A DNA stretch of 64,000 nt from Ophioderma brevispina (Eukaryota; Echinodermata; Ophiuroidea; Amphilepidida; Ophiodermatidae), in NCBI GenBank assembly GCA_023653785.1, contig JAMKCH010012490.1, positions 62,001-126,000 of the forward strand, given 5' to 3'. The position numbers and the translations under genes were made by a program. Shown here in pieces: positions 34,240 through 44,600 of this stretch. How positions within the stretch are numbered: the first letter of the stretch is position 1; every line of letters starts with the position of its first letter. The notes beneath the pieces were generated by a model. The model did not search any database, was not told where the DNA came from, and saw nothing but the letters and a program-made list of their open reading frames with translations.

Positions 34240-34990
34240 GTCATCAAAATAGATGATTTTCTTCAACGACGTTTTTGGCATTGCTCTGACCAGAACAAAT
34301 TTTGCATTTTTCTTCAGAAGGTTGGTCAGGAGCCGACACGCAATTTTTGAAGAAATTGGACAGCATTTTCCTGTAATACCCGACCATACCTAATAATCTC
34401 ATGAGATTCTTTTGCTTTGTGGTTTGGGAATTTCTCAATTGCTTCAACTTTTTCTGTGATTGGCCTAATTTGCCCTGTCCTACAATAGCCCCTAAGTATG
34501 TGACATTTGCATGGCAAAATTCACTTTTTCCCAATCACAGTTTAAACCTGCCTGAATAATTTCTCAAACAATTGATGGAGCTGTCTCATGTGTTCTTCCC
34601 ATGTTTTCACTGTAACACAAGGAGATCATCGACATAGTCTTCACAATTTTCTATGTCTTGCAACTCCTCTGCACACCTCTGAAATGTTGCCGGCAGAATT
34701 TTTGAGACCAATGTCCATTCTTTTGTCTTGGTATAGGCCAATCGGGCGTACAAAAGGCGAAATTTCTTTGGCACGTTCAGTGAGGGGAATTTGCCAATAC
34801 CCCTTCAACAAATCAAAATTTGCTAACAAACTTGGCATTTCCAACTCTATCTATGCAATCATCAATTCGTGGATCGGATATTAGTCGGTTTTGAACAAGG
34901 TTGACTTTCGAAAATCTGTGACAAAAGAAATGAACCATCAGGTTTTGGTCACCAGAATACATTGGGACTCCATTCACTATTGCTTTGCTC
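34240..34990 (-). pseudogene. Gypsy-type reverse transcriptase
   Basis: The minus-strand reading contains LLKGYWQIPLTERAKEISPF, the YVDDLL catalytic motif (34625-34636), KSEFCHANVTYLGAIVGQGK and LMRLLGMVGYYRKM. These are the diagnostic palm and thumb blocks of Ty3/gypsy RT ('fDLlKGYwQvpLteraKeisAFvTp', 'YvDDllv', 'kCeF....v.yLGh.Vg.g', 'lrrFLGm.gYYRkF'). A frameshift near 34650 and another near the N-terminus break it. It copies element RNA into DNA. It lies downstream of the integrase, which is the unusual feature. Confidence 0.85.
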
Positions 34991-35379
34991 TAAGATTCCA
35001 ATTTCTAACATGTATTTTCACCTCATTCCTTGAATGTTGCAACTTGATTTGGATTCACCCATATAACGGATGTTGCTTACAGGCTCGGAAGTCCCCTACA
35101 CTACTGTGCATGGGTTTGACATGTGGTTTCACTGGGGCACATCAGGAAATATGTTTTCCCCTCAGAATTAACTAACCTTTCAATTTACCTTGTTGTCTTT
35201 CTGGGAGGTGACCTATTTTCTGTGTCTACAGTGCAGTATGTCATAAGTGTTGCATTTGACACCATAACATTTTCTGTGTTTACAGTGCTGTTTGTTCAGT
35301 TTTGTGCACTCTGGTGTGTCAATATTATTTGCACACTCAATCACTACTCTGACGACATCACACCGCAGGCTTAATAGTA

Positions 35380-36850
35380 TATCACCTCTTTCATTATCCC
35401 TTGAGATATTTATTTGACATAATGTCGACTGTTAACGTCTCTGGTGTTTTGATCACATAGTCAGGGTCTCCCACTTGTTCTCATCTCATATGGTCCAGAA
35501 TACCAGGCTTGCAACGGATGCCTTGATTGGAAAAAGGTTGCCAAAACTCTGTCAACCTGGCCTGAATACTCTATTCCTGGCATCTTGTCATACCATGTTT
35601 TCGCAGGGATTTTGCCTGACTCTGGTTTAGATTTTGTGTGGCAATTTCAGTGGCTCTTTGTAGCCCTTGTGTCTGAATGAGACACATAGTCCACAATTCA
35701 GCATAAGAATTTTCACACAACCACTTTTCTTCATAGTTTAATGGTCCCTAACTTTGTGAATCAAAACCCCCCCACCCCCCAACACCAACTCAAATGGCTA
35801 AATCCTAATTACTCTTGTACACCTCCTGGTAGCAAATAACAGGAGACTAACTCCCATCATCCCAATCCCTCTCAAATCAAAACAATAGGTTTTGATCATT
35901 GTCTTCAATATTTGGTGGTACCTTCTAGGGCCCCCCCGGATTCTGGGTGGTATTCTGAATAACTGTACTGGGAATTCCCAACTGGTCCCCTACTGTTGGA
36001 ACAACCCTGATATGAAATTTGATCCTTGATCAGACGAATTGATTTTGGAAGGCCAGCTAGGGTGAAAAACTTTGTTAGATCTCGCTATATTCGTTCCCTA
36101 CTATTTCCCAAGGTTATATAGCCCAGGAAATCTTTGGAAGGCACACATGGATGGTCAGTAAATACGATTTTCCGACTTGTCTTGTGGAAGTGGTCCTATC
36201 GCAATCTATAAACACCCTACTAAATGGCTCATCAATGCTGGTATTGGGTTGCAAGGGAGCATTAGGAATTTTCTGATTGGCTTGCCAACCATTTGACATG
36301 TGTTACAAGTCTTACATACTCAGACAAACATCTTTTCTGGTGGTAGCCACCAAAAGGACTCCTAATTCTGTCATGTTTTTTTCTCACACCTAAGTGTCCT
36401 GCCAGGGGACTATCGTGGGCTTATGCCTATCACTTCCCTAGGTATACCTTTGGCACTAAAATTTGATGCACAACCTTCCATTCCTCATCTTACAAGTGCA
36501 TCGGGTGGCCACCATTTTGCTCTTGAGACACCATGTGTTTGTAGAAACAACGAATTTGCTCCGGCTTCCTGTTTGCGACAATGCCCTCTCACCAATTTCC
36601 TAAGTGCTGGGTCGTTGTGCTGCTTATTTACCAGCTTGTCATGGCTTAAAGGGTCTCCTTTACAGTCCCTAATCTATCAGCTCAGGCGGCTGTATTTCAC
36701 ACATTGGTTACCAGCTTGTCACTTTGTTTGGCTCAGGGGCTGGATTTTCACTAACATGGAATTTAGTCTCCGCCTGAAGAGGGAATATGACCGTCACTTC
36801 CTCCAATTTTGAGAGGAAAGTATCCTCTAAATTGGGACCAAGTCATCCTC
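35380..36850 (-). pseudogene. Gypsy-type integrase
   Basis: Near 36300-36130 the minus strand reads MSNGWQANQKIPNAPLQPNT followed by DEPFSRVFIDC and YLLTIHVCLPKI. This matches 'Cq.vGKpNqtiPpAPLqPip..eePFsrviiDcvGPlp.t.sGn.YLLTimc.sTrfpea'. Upstream is an eroded zinc-binding N-terminus (HKPTIVPWQDT, TRKDVCLSM). Downstream, TEIATQNLNQSQAK, GIRCKPGILDH and GDPDYVIKTPE match the C-terminal 'a..nL..aq.kmK...d', 'f.arY.GPy', 'd.nYvi.TPdrrk' blocks. It inserts the DNA copy into the host genome. It directly follows the protease. Confidence 0.8.
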
Positions 36851-36879
36851 AACACTCTAACTATATGTGTGAGTATTTG

Positions 36880-37340
36880 GACTCATCACCTGCTCACTTT
36901 TTTCTGTGAGCTTTTCTGGTCATTGACCTAGTTACTGCACATGCTGGGAAATGTCCCGCTATTTCCTCAATCAAATATACCACTGTCAGGCACCTGGCAA
37001 AACGATGGGATCTGGATTACTTGCCCCCTTCCCATTATTCCCACACATGGATACCCCTTTAACCTGGGAGTTCTTGTCTAACAAAAGCACCAATGTACAG
37101 TTCCCGAAACCAAGGTCTGATTTGCAAATTCATTTGGTGAAGAGGGACACTAATACAATACCTATCCCCTGAATCTATGCACTAGTTCCTGTGAACTCTC
37201 AATATCAAATGGAAGTGCATCTTCCAATATCATGGAACGGCGCGCAGCACGTGTCCCCATGAGTCTAACCCTGAACGTGACCAAAGCCCGCCAAACCAAA
37301 AGGCTTAAAGTCATCCCTACTTTTTCTCTGTGTCAATTCC
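36880..37340 (-). pseudogene. Aspartic protease of Gmr1-like element
   Basis: The minus strand reads GTRAARRSMILEDALPF (37205-37260), matching 'DTGAs.S(l/m)il...lPf' with the active-site aspartate blurred by a frameshift. It then reads ISVPLHQMNLQI and AGHFPACAVTRSMTRKAH. The latter matches the 'lFPaCAVTRAm..k' boundary block that ends the protease region in this group. It processes the polyprotein in an intact element. Confidence 0.65.
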
Positions 37341-37589
37341 CTTTTGTGGGATTCTTGTTTTTGAACAGAAAATTAACTTTTGACCTCACAGTATCTGCAC
37401 AACCTATTGGTTTGGACTCACCTTTGGGCTTCCTCCATTTGGGTGGATAGCTGTATCTCTCCCAACACCGTGACCCTTGTTAATGCCGGCTTCCTACCGT
37501 GATTGCATGGTAACTGTGATTTGGGTCCCATCCCCATGTTTCTGTTTGCCCATTAACTGTCTTTACTCCCCTTTTCATGGACCTGACTG

Positions 37590-38751
37590 GGATTTTGCCC
37601 CTCCTGAGTGCTAACCATGAGACGCTTTGTTTAAACCCGACTTATTGTTGTATTGTTGTACTAGTAAATTCTGGCTAGGCCTACTAGTAATACTTAATTT
37701 TGTGTGTCACTGCCTAATCGTCGGCCTTTACGGCTGCTCACGCAAACTGTCAATTGTGTTTTCATCCAGTGTGTTTTTGATATCTGGATGTAACTCCATG
37801 TTTTGAACTCTTCAACTAACAATCACTCCCTAAGTTGACCAAATTTTGCCCGACTTCTTTGAGCGAAGCCCGCGATCAAACATTTGTTCCTCCTCCCGGG
37901 GCAAATTCACATGGGTCTGGTCCATCCTTTTTCTGACCAAGACCTTATTTTTTGTCTATATGCCTCTGGCACCAATTCCTATGCTTTTGAGCCAAACTTT
38001 GCCTGCTTACCTCGTCATAATCACTACATCGGTCTAATGACTGGCCGATATATTCTCGGGCTTTACCATGAACCTGACTGTACCACAAAGGTCCAAGACT
38101 CCTGGCCATTTCAAGCTATTGGCATTTTTTTAAAAGTGAATAGTATTTGTCCTTACTTCTTGTTCTGAAATTTTGGAACCAGGCAAATAATTTCTTTCGC
38201 CGCATCAAAACCAGACGGGCTGGAAGAGGTCTGATGACTAGCCTGTTTTTTCAATTTTTCCTAACTCTAACTGAGCTTCAATCTCTTGTTTGTTTCATCT
38301 CATTCTCATTTTTCCCTTTTTCCAATTCTTTTTTCCTTCTCAATTTGCATTCTATCTCTTTTTGTCTCATTTCATTTGGCATTTTTTATTTCCCAATTTC
38401 CTTTTCCTTGTGCATCTCAATTTTTCTTTTTGCTAATTCATTTCCTTTTTCTTTTTGGTTTTCCATCTCTATCTTTTTCAACTCTATTTCCAATTCCTTT
38501 GATTCAAGTTCTTTTAACTTGAAAGCATCACTTTTTTCTTGTTTCCAGAATTTCTTTCTATCCTATCCCAAATATGAACTATCCCAAACAGCTTCCTGAC
38601 AACTTTTTCAATCAATTATTCTTGATGACTTGCTTCTCATAGCATTTTGCCTCAATCCTAAATGCTTGGCTAGTTCAATTACCCGGCTTTCGGCTAAGCC
38701 ATCAAACTTCTCCCAGTTATTTGCTCATGCACACTTCTGATCAAACTCCAT
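37590..38751 (-). pseudogene. Gag-like protein of Gmr1-like element
   Basis: It starts at the ATG at 38749-38751 with MEFDQKCA, then WEKFDGLAESRVIELAKHLG, typical of the start of these gags. A long Lys/Glu-rich coiled-coil stretch follows (about 38560-38250; the plus strand shows it as a T/C-rich tract). The C-terminal part reads QMFDRGLRSKKSG and LVEEFKTW, matching 'eqlFDRWc.SkKv..fe.LrqliLvEEFk'. It assembles the particle in an intact element. A stop after residue 8 and many indels are present. Confidence 0.65.
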
Positions 38752-38905
38752 TGTATTGTACTCTACAACACATATCTACTTGAACCAAACTACTAATTAG
38801 TACATGTAATACACCAAAATTTTGTATGCCAAACATGTGCACAATGTTACATATGCCCACTTTAATGCGTAAATTTTGAACAATAAGGCTCAAAGTTTAT
38901 CTCAA

Positions 38906-38922
38906 TTCCCGGACGAGCCCCA
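38906..38922 (-). other. Primer binding site, proline-tRNA-like
   Basis: The minus strand reads TGGGGCTCGTCCGGGAA four bases inside the 5' LTR end. It is the same as the retroviral tRNA-Pro primer site except for one missing G. Confidence 0.65.
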
Positions 38923-38926
38923 ATTC

Positions 38927-39887
38927 TGTTATGACGTACCTCGTGGACGCCTAAGTTCAGAAATACCCTTCAAACACAATGGAGCCTTGTGCACAATGAC
39001 TGAATTTTATATAATAAACATTAATGATCTTACTTGATTTGGTTCAAGAATTTGGTATGTCCAAAACAAAATTACATTATAATTTACACAATTCAGAATT
39101 TATTATACTTTAAAGAGTTCTAGATCCTATTTTGAAGGCGTTGCAGTTCAACGATGATAATGTCCTCCCAGCGAAGACTCTCCAAACTGACAAGGATGCA
39201 AAGTTGACATATTTAACTCTTCAGGTAGTATATTTCTTGGGAATCTTCTCAGTGCTGAAGATAACTTTTGTCCAAGCAGTTCAAGGAATTTTGATTCCAG
39301 CACTTTTGGCTTCAAAGGACGACAGTAGAATACTTACAGCACTCTGCTCACATGGAATTGTAAATATAATAAAATCGGGACACCAAGTACAGGTCTGCTT
39401 CTCATTGCAGATTAAAACTAGCTATTAACTTCTAGCTACTTGGTAGAAGTGGATGCTGGCAGAGAGTCATTCCAGTGATAGTATTTAACTACTCACAGAT
39501 AGATCCCCTTTCTAACAATAGATCTACATCATCTCATGCATAAACCTAACCTTACACTAGCTGACCAATCAGAATTCATCACCCGAATTATACAATCCTT
39601 CATAATATAACTCTATGGGGATTTCCCAGATCTTGGGCAATGTTTTTTGATCTTTTAAAGCATAACCAAGTTGACCCAGTTTCTAAGTTAGCATCCTTGG
39701 GGAATTCCCCCACTTCCCCTATTGGGCAATCTAAAGCAGGTGCACTTAGCAAACAACTAGGGGTATTCCCCTTTCTCTCTTTTATAGTAAACAAAATACT
39801 TTTCTCCCACGGAGAAATCTCTTCTCAAATAAAATTGAGAAAATAAATATTTTTCAAGTTTATCAGAAAAATGAAGGCCATATAACA
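38927..39887 (-). repeat. 5' LTR of Gmr1-like element
   Basis: On the plus strand it runs from TGTTATGACGTACCTCGTGG to GGCCATATAACA. The terminal TGTTATG and CATATAACA are short inverted repeats. It is about 961 bp and aligns with the 3' LTR apart from single-base indels and one block of about 100 bp. Confidence 0.85.
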
Positions 39888-40026
39888 CCACCAACTTATC
39901 AATTTTGCATGCAGCATATTTGAACTCAGCCCCCTCGAATGCCTAAAACAACTCTCAGGTCTTTTAGTGTATCTTGAGTAGGGTGCAACCTTATTTTGAG
40001 CCTTTTAAGGCTTGATGGATCCCCTA

Positions 40027-42135
40027 GTATTGACTAAAATCCGACTCTCGGTTCCGAAGATATACGATCGAAGTATCGGAGGCGACAAAAACACTTGGCG
40101 AAAAGCATTTTTTCATATACCAAATGCAGGTCTTGTCCATTTGTTGCCGCGGGTCGGCAAACAAAGTTCATTTTTCTCTTTAAGCTGGTGATTAATTTTC
40201 GACAATTGATCAGACCCGCATAATTTTCTTGGCTCTTGGTCCATTTAAAAAGTAACCTACCGAGTTTATGAATACATCCATGCAAATTACAAAGGCCTTG
40301 AATACATTAACAAATCGCCATTAGAAATGAATACAAACTGAAGTCTATTTTGATTACTTTCTTCGCATCCCTCCGTGTCCACCTCACTGTCCAATGATAT
40401 GTGCGCAACCCATCTTACCGTCTTGTTCGTTGGCTACGCGTTTTTCTGATTTCCTGAAAAAAATGTGAGCGGGCTTCCGCACCCCGCAACCCTGGCCTTC
40501 CTTCATATGCCCAATGGTTTGGCCATCAAAAGAATTTCCGATTGTATCGTGAAAGTCCACATCTGCCCATATTTCTCTCGTTTGAAGGGTTATGAGTAGT
40601 TTAATCATTGCATATACTCCTTCCCCGTCTTGAGAGGAAAGGAAATTGGTTTCAAACACCTCTTTTGTTCTCAAGTCCGAGAATCTTTCTTAAGTCCATG
40701 CAAAATGCTCACCACCAAACGCTTAAAGAATGTCAAAACTCGCCAAAAATATTATGAAAGATGCTAACTCCTATCTTTTTTACCTGAGAAATGGCACACT
40801 CAGGTAAAAACCTCTGGCGGGTTCAGTGTAGATTTTTAGATTTATTATGCACCGAAGCCAAATCCTACTTTTGGAAAAGCAATCGTTTATAACCTGCCGG
40901 TCGGGTTTTTGCAAATTTTGTTATCAATTCCTTATGTGATACACTCAACAATAAGGTCTACTTAAAACGTTGGGGTAAAGCTATCAACGACACGTTAAAC
41001 GTGTAAGAACAGGGCTACCCTCACCAATTTTGATATTGCTCATTTCTCTTCAATCAGGGCAGGTACCATGCGCCTAATAACATTCTTCACTAATGATGTA
41101 AAACGATTATGACCGGTTTCCAATCGACAAGATCCACAAAATTCTGCGATCTTAAAACTTTAGCAAGGGGAAACAGCTTCATCACCCTCCAATTGGTCCT
41201 GTAACAGTCACTCCTTATCCCGATCTTGTGTGTTCTGGGAGTCTGCACGGAGAATGGTCATATTGAACTTACGGTGCCTTTGAACTTAATGTTGAACAAG
41301 CCCACACTAGAAAATCTGACAAATATGCAGCGCTTGTCGCTGATATTTCAAAATAATCATTTTGAGTGTGATCTCATTGCTCTAGAAATTGGTAGCCGGG
41401 TAATTTTTCTCCCCAAAACCTTGATAGGCTGAAATGTATCCTCAATTTGGTGTAATCCTCCCCCAACCGTTTCAAAAAATCTCGGAGGAATGAATCAAGT
41501 AATTATCAATTTTCATCCTTCTCATTTTCCCGCCCACAGGAACCTACCTGGGAACTATACCGGCACTTCTTATTGTGCATAATTGCTATTTTTGGCTGGT
41601 CCCTTAGGTGTTATCCCTTTAATCTTTTTTTGTCTTTGGTCGTAGTTTGTTTTGGTCGCCTGTTTTATATTTCCCTGCATTCATCCACTAAAATGGAGAA
41701 TTGTTCTGGTTTTTACATGTCTTCCCTTTATTGTGTATTTTATATTGGTACATGCTTAATAAAGTGATATGGAATATGCATGTTATTTATGAGTTTCAAC
41801 CAGTGATAATTAACAATATTTTTCAAAAAATAAATATAGGCCGTGGGTTGTGTTTCTTTTTCAAGTTTGTATTGGATTATTAAATATAAAATGACAAAGA
41901 TTAAATATAGCTCACTTTTAACATACTGCGATACATTTCTTATGTTTCTTTTAAATACTAATAATGCGTTTTGAAACCTTTAAAATTATTTAAAAATTAA
42001 TAACAAAGTAATTAATGCATCTTTTTCAGTCAAACTTTGATTAGAAATTATGATAATGACTACTCTACATGTGAAAAATGCAAAACAATTACATAATTCG
42101 TACAAATAGCGCCCTCAACGTAGCACAATATCTCA
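40027..42135 (+). mobile_element. R2/NeSL-type LINE C-terminal segment, copy 2
   Basis: It matches copy 1 (29651-31732) from GTATTGACTAAAATCCGACT to AGCACAATATCTCA. This copy preserves the endonuclease better. YPDLV (about 41214) is followed by ENGHIELTVPL (about 41252-41284), the PD...ELT pair of a PD-(D/E)XK site. Then come LENLTNMQRL/KSDKYAALVADI and NHFECDLIALEIGSRV. The zinc-knuckle CKNRAT block is near 41002. The RT core is absent. Frameshifts are frequent. Confidence 0.7.
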
Positions 42136-42600
42136 GTTCGTAAAAAAGCGCAAAATAGCAATTTTCAACAAATGTAAAATAGAACACGAAAAATAGTATA
42201 GGAATGAAATTTGGCACAGATGTTAAGAAGACTAAGCTCTAGAAAACCATGTCTTCCGATTTTTGAATTTCCCCTTCGCTTTTAAGTTATTCAGTAAAAA
42301 CTGCTTATTGCCTGGCTCCCGGTTGCCATGGCAACCAATTCAAAAATCCGAGAACATGGTTTCCTCCGGAATGTCCCAAGGAACATTCTCCCCAAACCCC
42401 ATTAATGTACGTCAAACGGTGTTTGAGTTACGTTTGTTCAAAAATTTAGCCAATCACAGGCCTAGCATGGTTACCATGGCAACAAAGGTGAAAATTCATA
42501 CCGATTTTGAAAGTTTAGGTCAAGGCCTACATGATGGTATACGATATGTATAGGTGACATTTTAAGAAATATCTGAAAATCGCTCCTTGAAATTTCCAGA
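42136..42600. other. Non-coding segment with two X-box motifs
   Basis: GGTTGCCATGGCAACC at 42321-42336 is a perfect palindrome and an ideal RFX X-box. GGTTACCATGGCAAC at 42469-42483 is a second one. A 96-codon frame overlaps but has no known motif. This could be regulatory or part of another repeat. Confidence 0.5.
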
Positions 42601-42619
42601 AATAGCGGGATAACCGCTT

Positions 42620-42870
42620 CCTTAAATCAGTATCATTAAATATTTATAAAGGAAAGGAATAATTTGAGCTATATTACTTTAGATTTAGAGCAGTTCAAAC
42701 ATTTGACGCCCATAGTAACTTTACCCCTCTCCTGGGGTCACACGCAGCAGCGGGTCTCCGGCAGACATTCATATTTGCAAAAGTTATAATCCTCTGAATT
42801 TTCCTGTGAGATATTGGTATCTCGTTCGTTTGATCAAAACCTTCGGGCTGCTGCTCTATTTCTTACCGTC
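42620..42870 (-). repeat. Dispersed repeat, family 5, copy 2 (interrupted)
   Basis: It is the reverse complement of 29010-29390. The copy stops at CTGCTGCTCTATTTCTT, where the nested element 42877-43672 begins. It resumes at 43680-43745 (TTGCCGGCAAATCTGTCCAT, TTTGCCGACAACAATTTCAA). Confidence 0.75.
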
Positions 42871-42876
42871 GGTTCA

Positions 42877-43672
42877 AAAATCTGAGGAGGGATGGGGGCC
42901 AATATTAGCAATAGGAAATAATATCGTCCGAAAGGAACGAATATTTCATTAAAATATTCTACCTACAACTATTTTACATTAATACCGATTTTGCTGTCAA
43001 GTCAACATTTGGCCGACGGAGTTCTGTAAATGGAAAGGGTTACACCCCTACACCCCTTTAGGAACGGCCGTAGGCAACACCCCCCCCCCCCCCCGGTTTT
43101 TAGCATCATTGTCACCCAAAGACCCCATATTTTGGAAAATGTTCCCGCTGTCACCCAAAGACCCCTAATTTTCTTGGAAAATTTTGAAATTTTTTGCCCC
43201 AAACCTTGCTAAATATTCACCTAAAGCCCCTATTTTAGGGGAATTTAGCAAATTTATCACCTGAAACCCTCTTTTGGGGTAATTTGGCCGCCTCTCGCCC
43301 ACTGACCCCATTTATTTGCACGTCTTGTGTCACCGAATGCCCCTGGGTTTGGAAGTGCCAATCCTTACATCCATATCCATTTATATAACATATCTTGAGG
43401 CTTCCACTATTTAAACATGTAACTGATCTTCCAGCATCTGAATAACTCACATTTGCTTCTCACTCATAATGGCATGCACAGGCAGAGCCGTTCCTGGGGG
43501 GGACAGAGACACCCAGTGTTTAAGAAATGGAAAACCGATGGCGGTGGAATTGGATTTTTAAATACAATATTGTTACTGATTGTCGGCAGATATTACCTTC
43601 CGATGCTAATATGCAGTATAACTGAAATGATATAGGCTCCATCCCTCCTCAGATTGAGCTCAGATTTTTGAA
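42877..43672. mobile_element. Nested TIR element, family 4
   Basis: The left ACCGTCGGTTCAAAAATCTG-AGGAGGGATGG and the right CCATCCCTCCT...CAGATTTTTGAACGGACGG are inverted repeats. It interrupts a family 5 repeat, which marks its edges. Inside, 43075-43345 is a degenerate tandem of (T)CACCcaAAGACCCC-ATTTT units, read in one frame as repeated GLWVTAGTF-like peptides. It also has a run of fourteen C. No transposase is recognised. Confidence 0.7.
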
Positions 43673-43774
43673 CGGACGGGAAAATATAGTATTGCCGGCA
43701 AATCTGTCCATTTGCCGACAACAATTTCAAGAAATTCCTCGATTGAAAAGTTCATATTTCCAAGCTGGAAACCT

Positions 43775-44600
43775 TGGGGAGTTTGACGGGGAAAGGGGTG
43801 GAGATAAGAGAGGAATTGAGGAAGAGGGAAGGTCGACGTTGTGTGGTTGTACAGGAAGTGAGGGGAGAGGGGAGGGGGCTATGATGTTGGGGGTGTCGAG
43901 GAAGAGGTACAAGTTGTGGTGGGCAGGAAATAGGGAAAATTAGTGAAGGGATTGGGGGTGTGGGAGTATTCGTTGAAAGAGGCGCCTGTGAAAAGTGGTG
44001 GAGGTAAGAAGGAGGAGCGATAGGGTGATAAACGGTTATAATGGTTTTCGAGGAAGAGGTAGTGAGGATGATATGTGGTTATGCGCCACAGTGTGGAAGG
44101 AAGCGTGAAGAAAAGGAAACAGTTTTATGGAACGAGTGGCGGAGGAATGGGAGGTGCAAAGTGTTGGTTGAATTGGTCTTATGTGTTTGTGATTTTAACG
44201 GCATGTGGGTGAAAGGATAGAAGGTTTCGAAGGTGTTCAGGGAGGAAAGGGTTGGAGAGAGGAATCGGGAAGGAAGAAGTTGTTGGAGTTTTTGTGATGA
44301 GAAAGAGAGGTGCGTTGCAAATACATGGTTCAAGAAGAGGAACAAAAGGAAAGTGACATATAGCTCAGGAGGGAATGAGACAGAGATTTGATTTTGTGCT
44401 AGTGGTAAGAGGAAGAGGAAAATATGAAGAATGTTAACGGTATTCCTGGCGAATTGCAACACCGGCTGGGGGTTGCAGATGTGGATACGAGGAAGGTGAC
44501 AAAGGTGGCGAGGAAGGTAGTGCATGAGAGGGGAGGAAGAAAGTATGGAAGCTGAAGAAGAAGAGACAAGAAAGAAATGAGATGAGAGTAGGGGGAGCTG
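43775..44600 (+). pseudogene. RTE-like LINE, endonuclease domain
   Basis: Plus-strand frames give, in order: GNLGEFDGERGGDKRGIEEE with CGCTGSEGRG ('NvGsltGkgrEivemmerRrvdvlCvQEtkwkG'), KRYKLWWAG, then VRMICGYAPQCGR ('v.iisaYaPQ.G'), CDFNGMWVK ('GDlNghVG') and GGNETEI. This is the N-terminal apurinic-type endonuclease of a LINE that nicks DNA for target-primed reverse transcription. Several frameshifts are present. The sense strand is strongly purine-rich. It is followed in order by the RT and C-terminus. Confidence 0.65.

Larger units (their letters stand above)
32576..39887 (-). mobile_element. Gmr1-like Ty3/gypsy retrotransposon, near full length
   Basis: Two LTRs enclose, in minus-strand order, a primer site, gag, protease, integrase, reverse transcriptase, RNase H and a purine tract. 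Integrase lies upstream of RT. That order is Ty1/copia-like, but the proteins are clearly Ty3/gypsy-type. It is the hallmark of the Gmr1 group described from cod and other deuterostomes. All domains carry frameshifts and stops, so the copy is dead as read. I found no convincing target duplication next to the LTRs. A rearrangement of an ordinary gypsy element is the alternative. RNase H runs straight into the 3' purine tract, and integrase follows protease directly, which favours the native order. Confidence 0.8.

Noticed and set aside
34240..36850. Separate nested gypsy elements as the cause of the integrase-before-RT order
   Set aside because: No internal LTR or purine tract lies between integrase and RT, and the RNase H ends at the single 3' purine tract, so one element is simpler; it is kept only as an alternative.
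38147..38599. 150-codon Phe/Ser-rich plus-strand frame resembling a membrane protein
   Set aside because: It is the antisense of the Lys/Glu-rich gag coiled coil of the Gmr1-like element.
29651..42135. The two 2.1-kb direct repeats as LTRs of one large element
   Set aside because: They encode a LINE C-terminal endonuclease, lack TG...CA ends and have no adjacent primer site; the true LTRs are inside at 32576 and 38927.
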